NCBI GenBank assembly: GCA_023078685.1
Contig: JALGAS010000002.1
Location: forward strand, 2,232,001-2,296,000
Reading direction: 5' to 3'
From: Neopestalotiopsis rosae
Lineage: Eukaryota; Ascomycota; Sordariomycetes; Amphisphaeriales; Sporocadaceae
DNA: 64,000 bases
Numbering within the stretch: position 1 is the stretch's first letter; each line of letters starts with the position of its first letter. The notes under the pieces were generated by a model. The model did not search any database. It saw only the letters and a program-made list of their open reading frames with translations, and was not told the DNA's origin. The translations under genes and the position numbers were made by a program. Below are positions 25,329 to 37,258 of this stretch, in pieces.

Positions 25329-28300
25329 TCTGAATGGTAGGCCAGCCTCCAGCAGCCAGGGCAGCAATCGTGGAGCAAGTCATCAAGATCAGCCAAACCC
25401 TGATATCCACAACCTCATGGACCGGTCTTCTTTTCACCGCCCTCTGCGATCGTCATTGCAATGAAATGCGAATTACTGAACGTCCCGGTCTTCTGTACAT
25501 CCGCCCTTCTGGACCCCTAGGCTCTGACACTACCAAGACTTACTACCATTTACACGATTGCACTACGATCGACTCTAAAATCCATCGTTTCATCGCTTCT
25601 AACGGTTTTTGCTTAAAGGCGGGATACTATCAAGAGTTGTCCTGGTGAGCACTGGCAGAGGTGTAGCTGCCGGTGCAGCTTCCGACACCGAACCATCATC
25701 TCGGGCTACCTGGCTACCACAATGGCAGCACTTTTGTGCCTTCATGACTTTTTTCACTTGGTCATCACCGACCCAAAGGAAGAACTTCCGATGCCCTAAA
25801 AAAAGGCCCGAGAGCATGAAAGATTACACGATGTGCATACAACATGTACCTACACACCTATCTGATATTTGCGGGTTAGTTGGCCAGTACGTCTGTACGT
25901 ACGGTAGGTAGTGCCTGCTATGCCGTCTTGGTTTTCTAACTACCGATGGTACTATTCGTACTTTCGCCTCACCTGTCATGATTTTGCTTTGCGCAGACTT
26001 GCACGAATTCTGGAAGTATGCAAGCAGTTTCAGCCCCGAACCTATACGTCCCAGCCCGCTCCGCCTGCTTATGTACCCCTATCTCAGAATGCAGGCAGTT
26101 TTGCTCTGACCTGAGTAATGATCCCAGTCCCGAGCCTCGGTCATTGTATTCATGCTTCGCTGCCATTCTGTTATGGGATGTTTCCTAAGCCGTGTCATTT
26201 GCAAATCAGCCATTGCCAGCCAGCATCACAGGTATCATGTCTTTCGTCATGATTTTTTTACGGCCGTGTGAATGAAGCCCTCCCACCCAATCCTCTAGTG
26301 GTGGCTATTCTCTTTTCCACCCTAAGACCTCGCTTGTCGTGGCAAGGTGTTCTGCAAGCCGCAGATGCTATCATGTTGAGATATCATTCACGGCCTGCCT
26401 GCAATGTCCGCGCATACGGGGCAATTGTTTGCGGCTGGCCCAGAAGTGGCACTTGGGAGTTTCTTTCAGCTGAGGGCACCATTGGCTGACAAAGGTCTTC
26501 CTTTGCAAAGCGGGCAAGTCGCCCAACCAACCACATCAATTACATGTTACTGTCATACCAGTCTGGAGGTCTCTCATGTTTCAACACTGGACACTGACTC
26601 TCTCTTGAACGCTGCAATTCTTTCTGCTGCACCCACTTGTGACACTCGCGCGGGCGTATCAGTCTCTCGCAAATGAGAGCTCATTTTCGGCCTGCAACTC
26701 CAAATAAATGCTGCACAAATGTCGATCGCGTGCAGAAGGCATCGCGCGGCTCAGACAGTGTTCCAAAGCCTCCTCCCTCACGCAACATGTCCCAGTCACA
26801 ACGGCTAGCCTTTCCGAGCGGGCATTCTTCCAGTACTGACTGCACTATTTTGTCTTTGCCCTGAATGTGATGTACCCAAACACTGGCAAGCAGGTATTGT
26901 CGCACAAAAACGCCACTGATACGCGGGGACAGACTTTAACCGCAGCCAGTCACATCTGCGGGTATCTATAGGGCTCAGAGTCAAACCCTACAAGGCTGAA
27001 TAAGCCCAGGCAAAGCCAGGTTGAGCGCTTTTGAGGCACTCTAATCCCTGCCACGCAGGGTTACGCATTGGGCGACGTGCATATATCTTCCGCCAACTCA
27101 CACATCGATTCTTTGCGTAAGCGGTACTGCAGCATGCATCACAGCCGTCAATTTCAGCCGTCCCGGGGCATCACGGTCATGAGTTAAAAACAAAAACAAA
27201 ACCCTTTCATGACTCTCATTTACATCATGCCGTTCCTAGGACGGTTCGGACTCCCTGTTTGAGTCTACCGGGCCTCTAGGAATTTCCGAGAGGGCTTTTC
27301 CGGGCGTGTCGTGGTACCAGCCATTACTTATCCGTATGCGTCCGGACATAAGCATGACTCTTTGTAAAGGAAACCAAAAAAAAATCAGCACTGAGATCTG
27401 GGGGGATCGGATCTTCAACACCAAGGTGCTGACGCAATGCTTAGTACCTAGTATGGACGGAGCCCTACGTCCCGCAGCCGCAGCAACAGTTGTCCCTTTC
27501 CAATGCTGGACGGCTGATTTTCTAAGTGCCCTGATGTTGGCTAGCTCGTTGTCTGGCGATCCCCGACATCTTGCAGATTGTCGCAGAACGGTACGGGTCT
27601 GTTGCCGCCGGCACCCTTGCCAAGCATCACGAGTCAGGTGAATAAACTATGACAATCAAAGACCGCGCGTCTGTCAGCCGTTGCGAGACTTTTTCCATGC
27701 ATGATTGAAAACGTCGGTTAACTCTAATCTGTTCAGGTCGAGTGCTTATTCACTGTTGTTCAAATTTGGGGATTCGCGGGCTGCAGTAGCAGTTGCTAGT
27801 CGCCAACTACTACTACTCTGTACTAGATAGTAACTCCATTGTCGCCTAGGATCCGACCAGAAACACCACGACGGTATATTCTCAGGGGTTCGTTCTATTC
27901 TTGAATCAAATATACGTATAGCTTGTTATTGTGACGGTCGGAGGCTTTTCCGACCACTACAGAGAATACTGGACGCCAGTCACGCGCGATGTGCTGGTAA
28001 GGTATAAGCCACAGACGGATGCTGACTCGCCAGATATTTAAACTTAGGAGGCTTGTTACAGCTTGGCGGCAATATCGTTCAGCCCTACGCAGTGCCAAAA
28101 TCCAAATCAGCTCCTTCAATGTATGTACACCGCTTACTCACTACTCAAGTACCTGACTTTTTTGGGTCTTTGTATAGTTGCGCGCATTGAGCACATTGAG
28201 GAGACAACAATAATAACAACAACAGGTTTGCTGCCAAGTCATCACAAGAACTCTGTTCACATGGTGGTCTGTTATTACGTCCACACCGCCGTCGTCACGC

Positions 28301-29069
28301 GGCATACGTGGATTCACTTTGTACAGAGTACTTTGCAAAAGGTATGCTTGGCATTATAATTCAGCCCACGAGGGAGTAATGATTTTACAGACGAATTAAG
28401 AAGCAATACAATGATGAGAAAATCAACAATGATGGATTCAGGTTCGAGGCTCAGGTTGCAAGCTGCCGAAATTGAGGCCACTCTTGGAAGGAAGCAAGCT
28501 TACTTGATACAATACTCTAGGTTCTAGGTCATGAATGGTTCATACTGCTACCAACCCAGTAACTGGATCGTGCTTAGCTCTCGTGTCAGCCTGCCCAAAG
28601 AAGACCGAGGTTAATATTCCAGAACATTTCCACTCTCGGGTCTCGGTGGAAAACCAACGAGCCAACCAACCCAACCCAAACCCTGGAGACTTGGTCCATT
28701 TCTCCCTCTGCCGTTACCTACATAGTACAGAACAGGCCACTAGTAGCGGATCGGGGTCCTGGACCTATTGTCCAAATTGGCGGTAACGAGACCCAACCGC
28801 AGGTGCAACTCACCCAAAGCCAGCAAGCAAGCAAGCAAAGTCTTTCTGTCTTTGCTCTTGTCCTGCATGCTTATCTCATCCCTCTCTGCGTTTCTTTGCA
28901 AATTTCCTTGCGTAAGAATGTGCAAATGACCAATTTTCAGAAAGAGGTTGTTGCTGCTACTACGTGACATTTTTTGCCATCGTTTCCTAAAAATAAAAAT
29001 AATATCACCGAGATCATAGACATAGCAAAAAGATCGCCGAGGCACACAAACCAGTGACAATAATACTTA

Positions 29070-29107
29070 GCGCGGCCCTCCAAAAGACCCCTTCGGGAGG
29101 GCCGCGC
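29070..29107. repeat. 12-bp GC-rich perfect inverted repeat (hairpin)
   Basis: The left arm GCGCGGCCCTCC (29070-29081) and right arm GGAGGGCCGCGC (29096-29107) are perfectly complementary around a 14-base loop (29082-29095). Eleven of the twelve pairs are G-C. It stands in much less GC-rich surroundings, so the structure is unlikely to be only a composition effect. It could be an RNA stem-loop or the remnant of a terminal inverted repeat; I see no transcription unit around it. Confidence 0.8.
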
Positions 29108-29998
29108 CAAGAGTCTGGAGTGACACGTTTTCTGGACCATAAAGGCATGAACAAATGCAGCTTGCATCGTATCATGGCGGAAAAAATTTGTACATCTAGA
29201 CCGAGGAGAGATCGTGATGCTCTCTTTCAAGAAGGAAAAAACGGTCAAGGTGTATTCTAATGCAGCAGATGGCATGATCTCGTGCGCCCAAGGTTCGATA
29301 CTATTGTTCCAATAGGACGTTACTAGCTGCCCTTCTGCCAGCATTACAATGCGCCGTGGCTGGCGGGCTCGCGGGCGCGAAAAGGGAAGCCCGAGAGCAG
29401 GATGAAAATGTTTGAACCCTGTTTGTAGTGACCTTCTTGGCGTGACATGACGATATTCTTTTTGCCCTTTACAGATTGTCGACTGATATGGATGGACGAT
29501 TTACAAAAGAAGATTGCATGTCCTTCTTCTGTTTCTTCTTCCATGGGGGGTTACAGTAGCAACAGTACTACCTACTATCGAAACCCCGTATTGTTACGAG
29601 CTTCTACGATGTAGCATAGCAAAAATGCTTGCTCTTTGCGGTGGATGAATACGTTACATCTCAAGGCTACATGATGAATAATAAAAATGGGCAATCATGA
29701 CCGAAGACAACAGTTCAAAAACAAAGGACAAGGGGTGTGTTGTGGTACAACCCACTACACTAGCTTTTCCCCCGTTGATCGCCCGGGGATTGCATAGAGA
29801 AAGAGTGGTGTCTTGTCTCCTCTGCTATCTCGCAAGCCCTCGTCCGGATAATTTTAAAGAGTGTCGTGGGTTTGGTTTCTCTTCCCAATGTCGTAGCATT
29901 TTTGGAGGGGGCAGATAGAGAGAGGGGACACACAGAAGAAAGGGCCGGGGGGCAGGCGGGCTCATCAATACCCTCATTGAATCAATCATTTGTTCAAA

Positions 29999-30026
29999 CT
30001 GCTGCTGCTGTTGCTGCTGCTGCTGC
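29999..30026. repeat. (CTG)n trinucleotide repeat
   Basis: CTG repeat with one TTG interruption. On the minus strand it reads as a run of nine glutamines inside a 251-codon ORF that I do not regard as a real gene. Confidence 0.9.
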
Positions 30027-30670
30027 ATGGTTATCGGCAATGCGCAAACCAGGTCCCCCTTCCCTTTTTCCCCCTCCCCAGTTTCCCCCTCGTCCCCTTC
30101 AATTGAGGGTAATGGCGCAACCAGCAAACCCCCCGGCTCTCGACACCGATGCCAGAGAGACGGTAAATTGTGCGTGCGAATTAATCGTGGGTTTTGGTGT
30201 CCCACGGAAGACAGGGGAGTAAGAGAGATGCCCCGCGTCACAAAAAGAGAGAGGGAAATAAAGAAAAACATACACTGCTGACACACCCTTGACGGATTCA
30301 ACCGACGACCATCAGGACAAGGCAGGGCTGCAGGGCGGGACCACCCCCCATCCCATCCCATCCCCCATATCCATAATTCAGCAGCATCCATGGCACCCAT
30401 TAACCACAGAACCACAGCTGTGAGAGAGAAAAAAAAAGTCACTAAGTCAAGTAGGGGCCCTGTAAGAAGGGCTGTTAAATGACGCTTCTTGTGTCTGGAT
30501 AAGGGAGGCAGGGCCGAAAAAGGACTGTGCGTTTTATTCCGTTCCTCGCTTGCGCTTGAACCCGGCAAACCACCCAACACGCTACTACCCTTACCTCACG
30601 AAACTCCACACAACATTGAGAGGACAAGGGCTACACACACAATGATGGGATCATGATGATTGACCTCAAA

Positions 30671-30688
30671 CCCCCCCCCCCCCCCCCC
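30671..30688. repeat. Homopolymer C18
   Basis: Eighteen consecutive C followed by a GGGCCGGGCGGGCCC GC-rich stretch. Length may be uncertain because homopolymers are error-prone in sequencing. Confidence 0.9.
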
Positions 30689-31149
30689 GGGCCGGGCGGG
30701 CCCATGTAAGAAAGAATTGTTAGCAAGTGCGTTGTAAAATAATAAGACGACATCGACGATATCGGTGGGAAAATCTCTAGGATTTGGGAAGAAGAGACCA
30801 GTATCTGCCCCCTGCAGTCCATGCAAAGAAGAAGGAGAGAGAGAAAGGAAGACGTCTTTTTTTGCCTACCAGCAAAGGGGAGAGAGATGGGCATTAGCAG
30901 TCTTGGTTTGGCTTCTTCCCGAGATGCTGGGCCCTTGTTCTCTTTGCTTGGTTGAGGATCTACTCTTTTTTACTCATTTTCACATGCCCAATATGCCTCT
31001 CCTCAAAGCGGGCCAACATCCGCTCCCTAGTATGTACTGTGTAGTTCGAAAGGCAAGAAGAACGAGTGGTTTTCTTGTCTTTGAAAGAAGAATGCAGATC
31101 GTCGTTGGTTGGGGTTTTCTTTCGATCCGTGTTGTCTTCTTCTTCTCTT

Positions 31150-31164
31150 CCCCCCCCCCCCCCC
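31150..31164. repeat. Homopolymer C15
   Basis: Fifteen consecutive C preceded by a CT-rich run, about 460 bases from the C18 tract. Confidence 0.9.
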
Positions 31165-34100
31165 TCGTTCTTCTACCTTCGGCAAGTGTGTAGTGTCATG
31201 TAGGTAGGGCATAGTGGCAGCACGTTGCAGAAAAAGTAGGTAGCCCTATCGCGGCTATTCGACTTTCCTGCACCACGACCCGTGTCAGGAAAGGCGTGGG
31301 AGAGAGAGAGGGGGGTCCTGTCGTCTCCAGCTTGGCTACCCTACCTACATTACTTTAGCGCCCTTGGGTTCAACTACTACTTTTTCCTTGTCGTACTGAG
31401 GAACTTGGGTTCTCGAGAAATACGTAACATCGCGGGCAATGGAACAGGGGGGGTTTTCCTAGGCGGTTCTCCCCCCGAACGAAACCCTTTGAAAGCGGAT
31501 GTATGGTTGGGGCGGCCGCAAGTCGTGATGGAGCGACTGGCAGTTTATTCTCCCGTCTTCATCTTCTCTTTCTGCATCACAAGAAGAGGTAATATAAGCA
31601 GGCGGATGTATATCAAAAGTTGGTCAATCAAGAAAAAGTAGGGTAGCAGACGCCTAGCAAGCAAGAAGGGTATGATCTACAGAGTTAAGGGTATTGTGCT
31701 TCATACGTATTAGTGTAGGAGACTGCAGACTGTTAGTCAACCTTGTGTCCAGGCTTGTCTTTGCCCAATTCTCTCATATTCAAGGAACAATGATCCATTC
31801 AAACTTGATCCGCAGGGTCGGGAGGGAAAGAAATGCCCCCAGTACTACTTGCTGAACCATGTGTTTCCTGATGCTTGCTTGACCCTCTTTCCTCTTTCTT
31901 ATCCACTTTATCATGCTGCGTACATATCCCAACGACCGAAGCCGAAAGCTGGGCAATCGCTGCTGCCCCCTTCAACGTCAGAGGGAAGGCGGTCGGGAAA
32001 GACGAAGAAACGTGGGAAGTCGGGGAGAGATAGACCTGCATGCGTGGGTAGAAACTCCATGACCTGATGTTAAGTTTGGACCCTTTTTTTCTACTTGGGC
32101 TGGTCGTTTGCGGCGAAATGGTGAGAGGGGATCCTCTTTTTCTGTTGATTCACTTCGTTCCAATGAGATAGCTTGCTATGGGGTCGTCCCCTCGCTTGCG
32201 TGCCTACGCCGATCATTTTGTTTACTATGTACAGCTTCTCTTACATACTGTTTTAGCGGATAGACCACGTACATACGGTAGCTGTAAGACCGAAGGATCA
32301 TTGTTCTAGTATAGTCTACCATATCATGTGCGGTCAGCATTTAACACCAGCGGCCGGCGCGACGACCATGAGTGAGAGAGGGCCAGGTTCGCCGGTGCTC
32401 AAACCGGCCTTCGGTCGTTGATTTCGGGCTTGTCGGGCGTGTCCACGGCCAAGTCGTGTGCATGTTTGACCGATTCCTCCGTAAATCCGACTATGGCACT
32501 TTGGCAATGACTCTCTGTGTGTTGTGTGATCAAGTCGATGACAGAAAAAGTTAGCACTGAACGTGTTGGCTTTGAAGCATTTATCACCACTTGATCGTTG
32601 GGTTTGATAAATACGTTGATATGTATTAGCGCGGCGTTGAATAGTATCTGATATATGTCCATCTCTGCAATGTCAATTGCTTAATCTTGGCTCGCTGTGT
32701 GCTGGGGAGAATAGACGTGCTGCTAGATCGACTGTTGATTCATTATTCGATACATCGTGAATAGATCGATGGACTAGTAATTCAGCAGTGCTCTCGAGGA
32801 CCGCCTCAGATACTGGAAGATAGTAGTGGTGAATTCGATCCAGCCTCAGCTGGTAAACGCCCACTGTGTCGGGTGATTCACTGGCACTCAAGCAATGCGA
32901 CAACGATGCCATACTCAGCATTCGGAATGATCTTGATTCACTCATGGTACCTCGGAGCTCGATCTATCATTTCAAATCTTTCTCGTTGCGTATCAGAACG
33001 AGGTATTGTATGATTATCATTGTTACAGTCACTCAAGACGGGTTCGAACATCTAGGGGACCGTCGAAGAACTCTCCTTCGCAGAAGCTGGAAGAATTCTG
33101 AGAGTATTTGCCAGTGGTCCCAATGACGCCCGCCCTCATTGAGCACTTCGCTCGGCGGCTTACAAAGCATGGCCCTTTCCCAGTATGAACATTGGTTCTC
33201 GTAACACTCGGTTGTATGTCCCCTTCAATGTATCTCGCAGGCTTGAGATAATATCGTCAGTAGACTCGCTCTTGTGCATTCGCGAAGAAGCACCCCAGCA
33301 AGAGTATGGGTGTGCCTCGGCGCGGTTATTGCATCTTTACAGCAACCCAGGATCTGTATTTCTTGTCTACAATCCTAGACGCCAGCTGCCCTTTACCAAT
33401 CGTCATTTATCTCTGATTAAGGGAATATGGTGTCATTGACAAACACCCCAAGTATACCCAGTCAATTGGCTCCTGGCACAGGTCGATTGGAAATTCACCA
33501 CCGTTGGAGGGTACACGATATTATCTCGCAAGACCCCTGGTCTCGGTCCCGAAGAAGGTATTTTCTCTCTCATGCCTAGCCTCCCTTACCTGACGCATCG
33601 AACAGTGGTGACTGTTTGGGACCAACAAAAGAAAATTCTAAGAAGGGAAAGTCGTTAAAGCACGCTCGTCCGTCGGAAGGTGTGACGAGATGGCGATGAC
33701 TTGGTCTGGATCCTCAAAGGATTCATCGGCCTCAGCCCTCTGTTGCCCCCCTGAGCACGACCAGTCGCTAGAAATCGTCCAAGGAACGACGGTGCCTTCT
33801 AATAATAATATTTCCAAGAACACCTTGTTGCATTACAGAGCCTCATGAAGGGGGCAAGAAGCTCCGCCGGATTGATCATCTTGACTTCTCCTGGCGACCG
33901 AGAGCACGTGGGATTCGCTTCGCCTAAATTTCCCTCGTGGATTGTTGCATGACCACCCTCAAGAAGAGCCTGTCAAACAGACGGGTAGACCGATCACGTC
34001 AGAACTCAATTGAGGACCATTCGGTGGGTGGGTGTGTAGATATGTATGTGCTAGCAGATCAAACCTCGAGGAACTATTCTCAGCCTTGCCGAGCAAAGGA

Positions 34101-35440
34101 CCGAGTTGATTTCGGTGTCTGTAGTATATACCATGTTGAAGATCTTTTTGGGGGAATAGCGATCCTTCTTGGAGGCGACATGAACAGTGTCTCTTGCCTT
34201 TTCCTGTTGTTCCACGACATCATCCCACCACGTACAATCTCTTTGCAGTACAAAAGCAACGGCGGAAATCCTTCAGCCTGGCTGCACACTTCGCAAATGA
34301 CTGCCCCATTTGAATTGTTACCGAGTCTTGGTTGTCATTTACCTTACCCTGCTTTACGTTGACGTACAGTAGTTTTGTCGCATCCGCAGGCCATCCGATA
34401 TCCCCCACGATGCTGTGGTGTGAACACAACCAGATCTATATTTAGAATATCATATAGATACTTTGTGAGACAAAGATCATCTCAAGGTACAACACCACAA
34501 TCTCCCATGATGAGGGTGCGTTTAGATACTAGAGACCATTGAGCAGAGCCCCAAGTAGAGTATCTAAAGCTGTAGCTCAATCCTACAATCTGAACAACTG
34601 ATTGATCTGCGAATACCTTGTTGTCATAGGGGTCTTGTGGCGCCGCCAGTGTAGTCGAAAGCGGTTTGGTGATATGATGGAAATAACTCTAGTGTATTCG
34701 AAGGAATCAAGACCCAGCATAGCGGTTGGAAAGGAAACCAGGACCATGACCCCGTTCTTCTCGTTTGTGCCTTTTACCAGACTACACATTAATCATAGCT
34801 CAGTGATTACAGCCACGATCATTTGATAGTTTGTCCCACCGCAGTGAGAGGAAAAGTACCACTTCACAACTTGTTGCTCTAGTCCCACAGGGAGGAGGCC
34901 CTTTGACACAAAGCTCCTTCGGCAAGCTAGGCCTGGTCGCTTCCGATGGTAAATAGAGCATTAATTAACACACTCGGCAGGCAAAAGGGCAAAGTCTCTT
35001 TCCCTGCCATCAATCAGATAGCGGAGGACAAATGAGAATGAGAATGGATCCCAGATATTTCCAAGATAATAGCCGCTCAAGGAGAAAATAAAATGGAGGA
35101 AAAACGCTGGCGCCGACGTATCTCACGAGCCTTGGCCTTTCAAAAATCAATGCTTCGGTCCCGAAGATTTCGCCCTACAGGGCTGTTAGGCTACACATAA
35201 CCGAAACGAAGGATTTTTTTTTGCCCACCAAGACAAACCCACTAATTATATTTTAGCGCATTGATACCACTTCTTCTGAGTCTTTGACACCCAGTACATA
35301 CATGCAACTATCATGGTACTAGGTTGAAAATGGGGATTGGGGATCCCCCCTAACTCTAGACCATTTTCCCTATTGTACATACACCCGACTGGGTTCCTTT
35401 TGACAATGCATTTTGACTATACTTGCCAACTGAGCCGCTT

Positions 35441-35461
35441 GCTGCTGCTGCTGCTGCTGCT
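35441..35461. repeat. (GCT)7 trinucleotide repeat
   Basis: Seven uninterrupted GCT units near the right side of the gene desert; no supported coding frame includes it. Confidence 0.95.
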
Positions 35462-36779
35462 GGGTGCATGACATCGTACCCAGCACTGACTAGCTGAGTT
35501 GGTAGTGTCATGTTTCCACTCCTCTTCCGTCGCATGGATAGCTTCCGATCTACGTACCACTATTTATTTCCATTTTTGCTCCAAAAAGAACCACTGGAAA
35601 GGTACCGTGCAGGTAGCCGAAGGGACGATCGGATCCTTACTATCAAATCCTGGACAAACAATGGCGGACGATGGACTTGACTGGGGTGTAAGCATTCTTA
35701 CATGAATTCGGGGCTCGTACATCAGACTCCATCTCTTCTAGCCCGAGGCGGATGCTCGCTCGGTAAGTTGGCGGTACATGGAAGAATGCGAAGAACAAGT
35801 GCGAAAGTAAGAAAGGATCCTGATGGATATCAAGAAGTTTAGTCAGCCCCTTGAACTCCTCTCTCGTGTCATCCCAAGAAGCCAAAGCGGCTGATTAGTT
35901 TCGTGGGCTAAAGAAGACCCAACAGACTGGGACCAGCTCCGCTGAACAAAAAGGGATCAAGCCGGGGACGACGCGGCCGCATTACAACCCACTCACAACC
36001 GTGATTGGTCGCCTCGGACTCTTTTGAGTCGTTGAAGACGGGGCAAAACGAATAAGAAAAAGAGGAAAATGGAACTTCTAGAGTCTGACTAAACTATAAT
36101 ATTCTCCAGCCTTCCTACATAATATTCCAAGTTAAGTGCTTACGATAGATCCGGCTTCCTATAACAACGAGAATGTTGACTATCGTCTCCCGATTCCTCT
36201 TCCCTGAAAATGGGGAAACGTAGACCCAAAAGTCCATGGGGTCGAATCCTTCCTGCTGGGCCCAAGAAGCTACATTACCTTTATTATACCGAAAAACAAT
36301 AAGCAAAGACCTTTCCCGCTTCTTTTTGTGTGAGTGAAAGGGTGCCAAGCCTCGAAGGATTCGCGCATCCCTGGTCTAATGGACTGCACTTTCTACTCGT
36401 TGTTACATGCTTTTACTTACCATTTTCCCCATCATCCACGTCGGCAACCCGCCGCCAGACCGTTGTCATTCCCACTTGCAAATCCACGGCCGATCGGCTG
36501 CCGTCGATGTATTCTAGTATTCGGCCCAACCTGAAAGAGGTTGCCTAGAAGGAGGAAAGAGAACGAGGCAAACATTAAGGAACGACGCAACATGAACCAC
36601 GCCGAGTGTGCGTTTAGGCCAAAGCTTGTTGCACATGGCATGGTACCGACAGTACATGCTGGTGAAGTAGCCATCTCTGAAACCCGTGTACCTTCTTCCA
36701 TCGGCAGTGAAATGAGTAGCAGAGAAAGACTGGCAGCGCAGTTGCGGCACGGACTCGGAACATTTCTGTCTTCTCCGTA

Positions 36780-37124
36780 CTATCGTGGAGCCCCAAGAAA
36801 CGTCAGATGCGAGTTCAATGTCCCTAGCATATCGGCAGTATGGCTAGCTTCTCCAAGTTCCTCACGGCAAATGGCCATGAGGGTATCTAGAGAAGCAAGG
36901 AAGCCAAGAGCCCGTAATTTGTGACTGACAGTAATGAGAGTCTCGCCTCTGTCTTTCAGCAAATTAGGGCAGTCCCATTTCATAATCTGATTCGGGCATG
37001 TCGCTAGAAAAGCCCTGTACTGTGTAGAGCCAAGTGCTCCGATAGTAGCAGCTTGACAGACCAGTTCAAAGGCTGCCTGTTCCTCGGTAAGTGGCGGTTG
37101 TTTGTTCTCGGGGGTTGTTGACAT
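36780..37124 (-). CDS. Hypothetical protein, orphan, 114 residues
   Basis: A single-exon minus-strand ORF from ATG at 37124 to TAG at 36780. I do not recognise the family. The sequence behaves like a folded soluble protein: a polar start (MSTTPENKQPPLTEEQAAFE), amphipathic helical stretches (AAFELVCQAATIGALGS; LITVSHKLRALGFLASLD; TLMAICREELGEASHTA) and no low complexity. It has four cysteines and no signal peptide or membrane segment. A palindromic TATA element, CCTATATAGG, lies about 125 bases upstream of the ATG in the right position for its promoter. A continuation by splicing past 36780 was looked for but not found. It could be a species- or genus-restricted gene; the alternative is a chance ORF. 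Confidence 0.5.
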   Translation of the reverse strand: MSTTPENKQPPLTEEQAAFELVCQAATIGALGSTQYRAFLATCPNQIMKWDCPNLLKDRGETLITVSHKLRALGFLASLDTLMAICREELGEASHTADMLGTLNSHLTFLGAPR

Positions 37125-37248
37125 GCCATGAGTGTATGCATAATGGCCAAGTCATCAACACCAGTGTGCTGTGTGCTCGCCGAGGCACCGTTGGGTCCGT
37201 TCCCCAGTCTCCACTGAAGAAAGTATGGACACTGTAACATTGGAGAGC

Positions 37249-37258
37249 CCTATATAGG
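37249..37258 (-). promoter_or_regulatory. Palindromic TATA box of the orphan gene
   Basis: CCTATATAGG, a perfect 10-base palindrome about 125 bases upstream of the ATG at 37124. Its position and the TATATAG core suit a fungal TATA box; function is inferred. Confidence 0.45.

Larger units (their letters stand above)
14834..36779. other. Gene desert of about 22 kb
   Basis: Neither strand offers an ORF with a recognisable domain, a convincing signal peptide or a multi-exon model. Many short ORFs exist, up to 244 and 251 codons, but they are low-complexity or biologically odd. The base composition looks mixed rather than strongly AT-rich, so it does not resemble a RIP-mutated repeat island. It contains tetranucleotide, trinucleotide and hexanucleotide repeats, two long C tracts, a GC-rich hairpin at 29070-29107 and at least a dozen GTAGGTA/TACCTAC heptamers. 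Possible contents are long promoters or UTRs for the flanking C2H2 gene, non-coding RNAs, or small species-specific genes I cannot recognise. Fragments at 22933-23112 and 32673-34362 look slightly protein-like but could not be assembled. Confidence 0.6.

Noticed and set aside
29825..30580. Minus-strand ORF of 251 codons with a run of nine glutamines
   Set aside because: The poly-Q comes from a CTG microsatellite, and the rest is Pro/Ser-rich low complexity with no domain.
14834..36779. RIP-mutated transposon block as an explanation of the gene desert
   Set aside because: The interval is not visibly AT-rich, keeps many CpA/TpG and GC-rich stretches, and shows no long terminal or inverted repeats or transposase-like frames.
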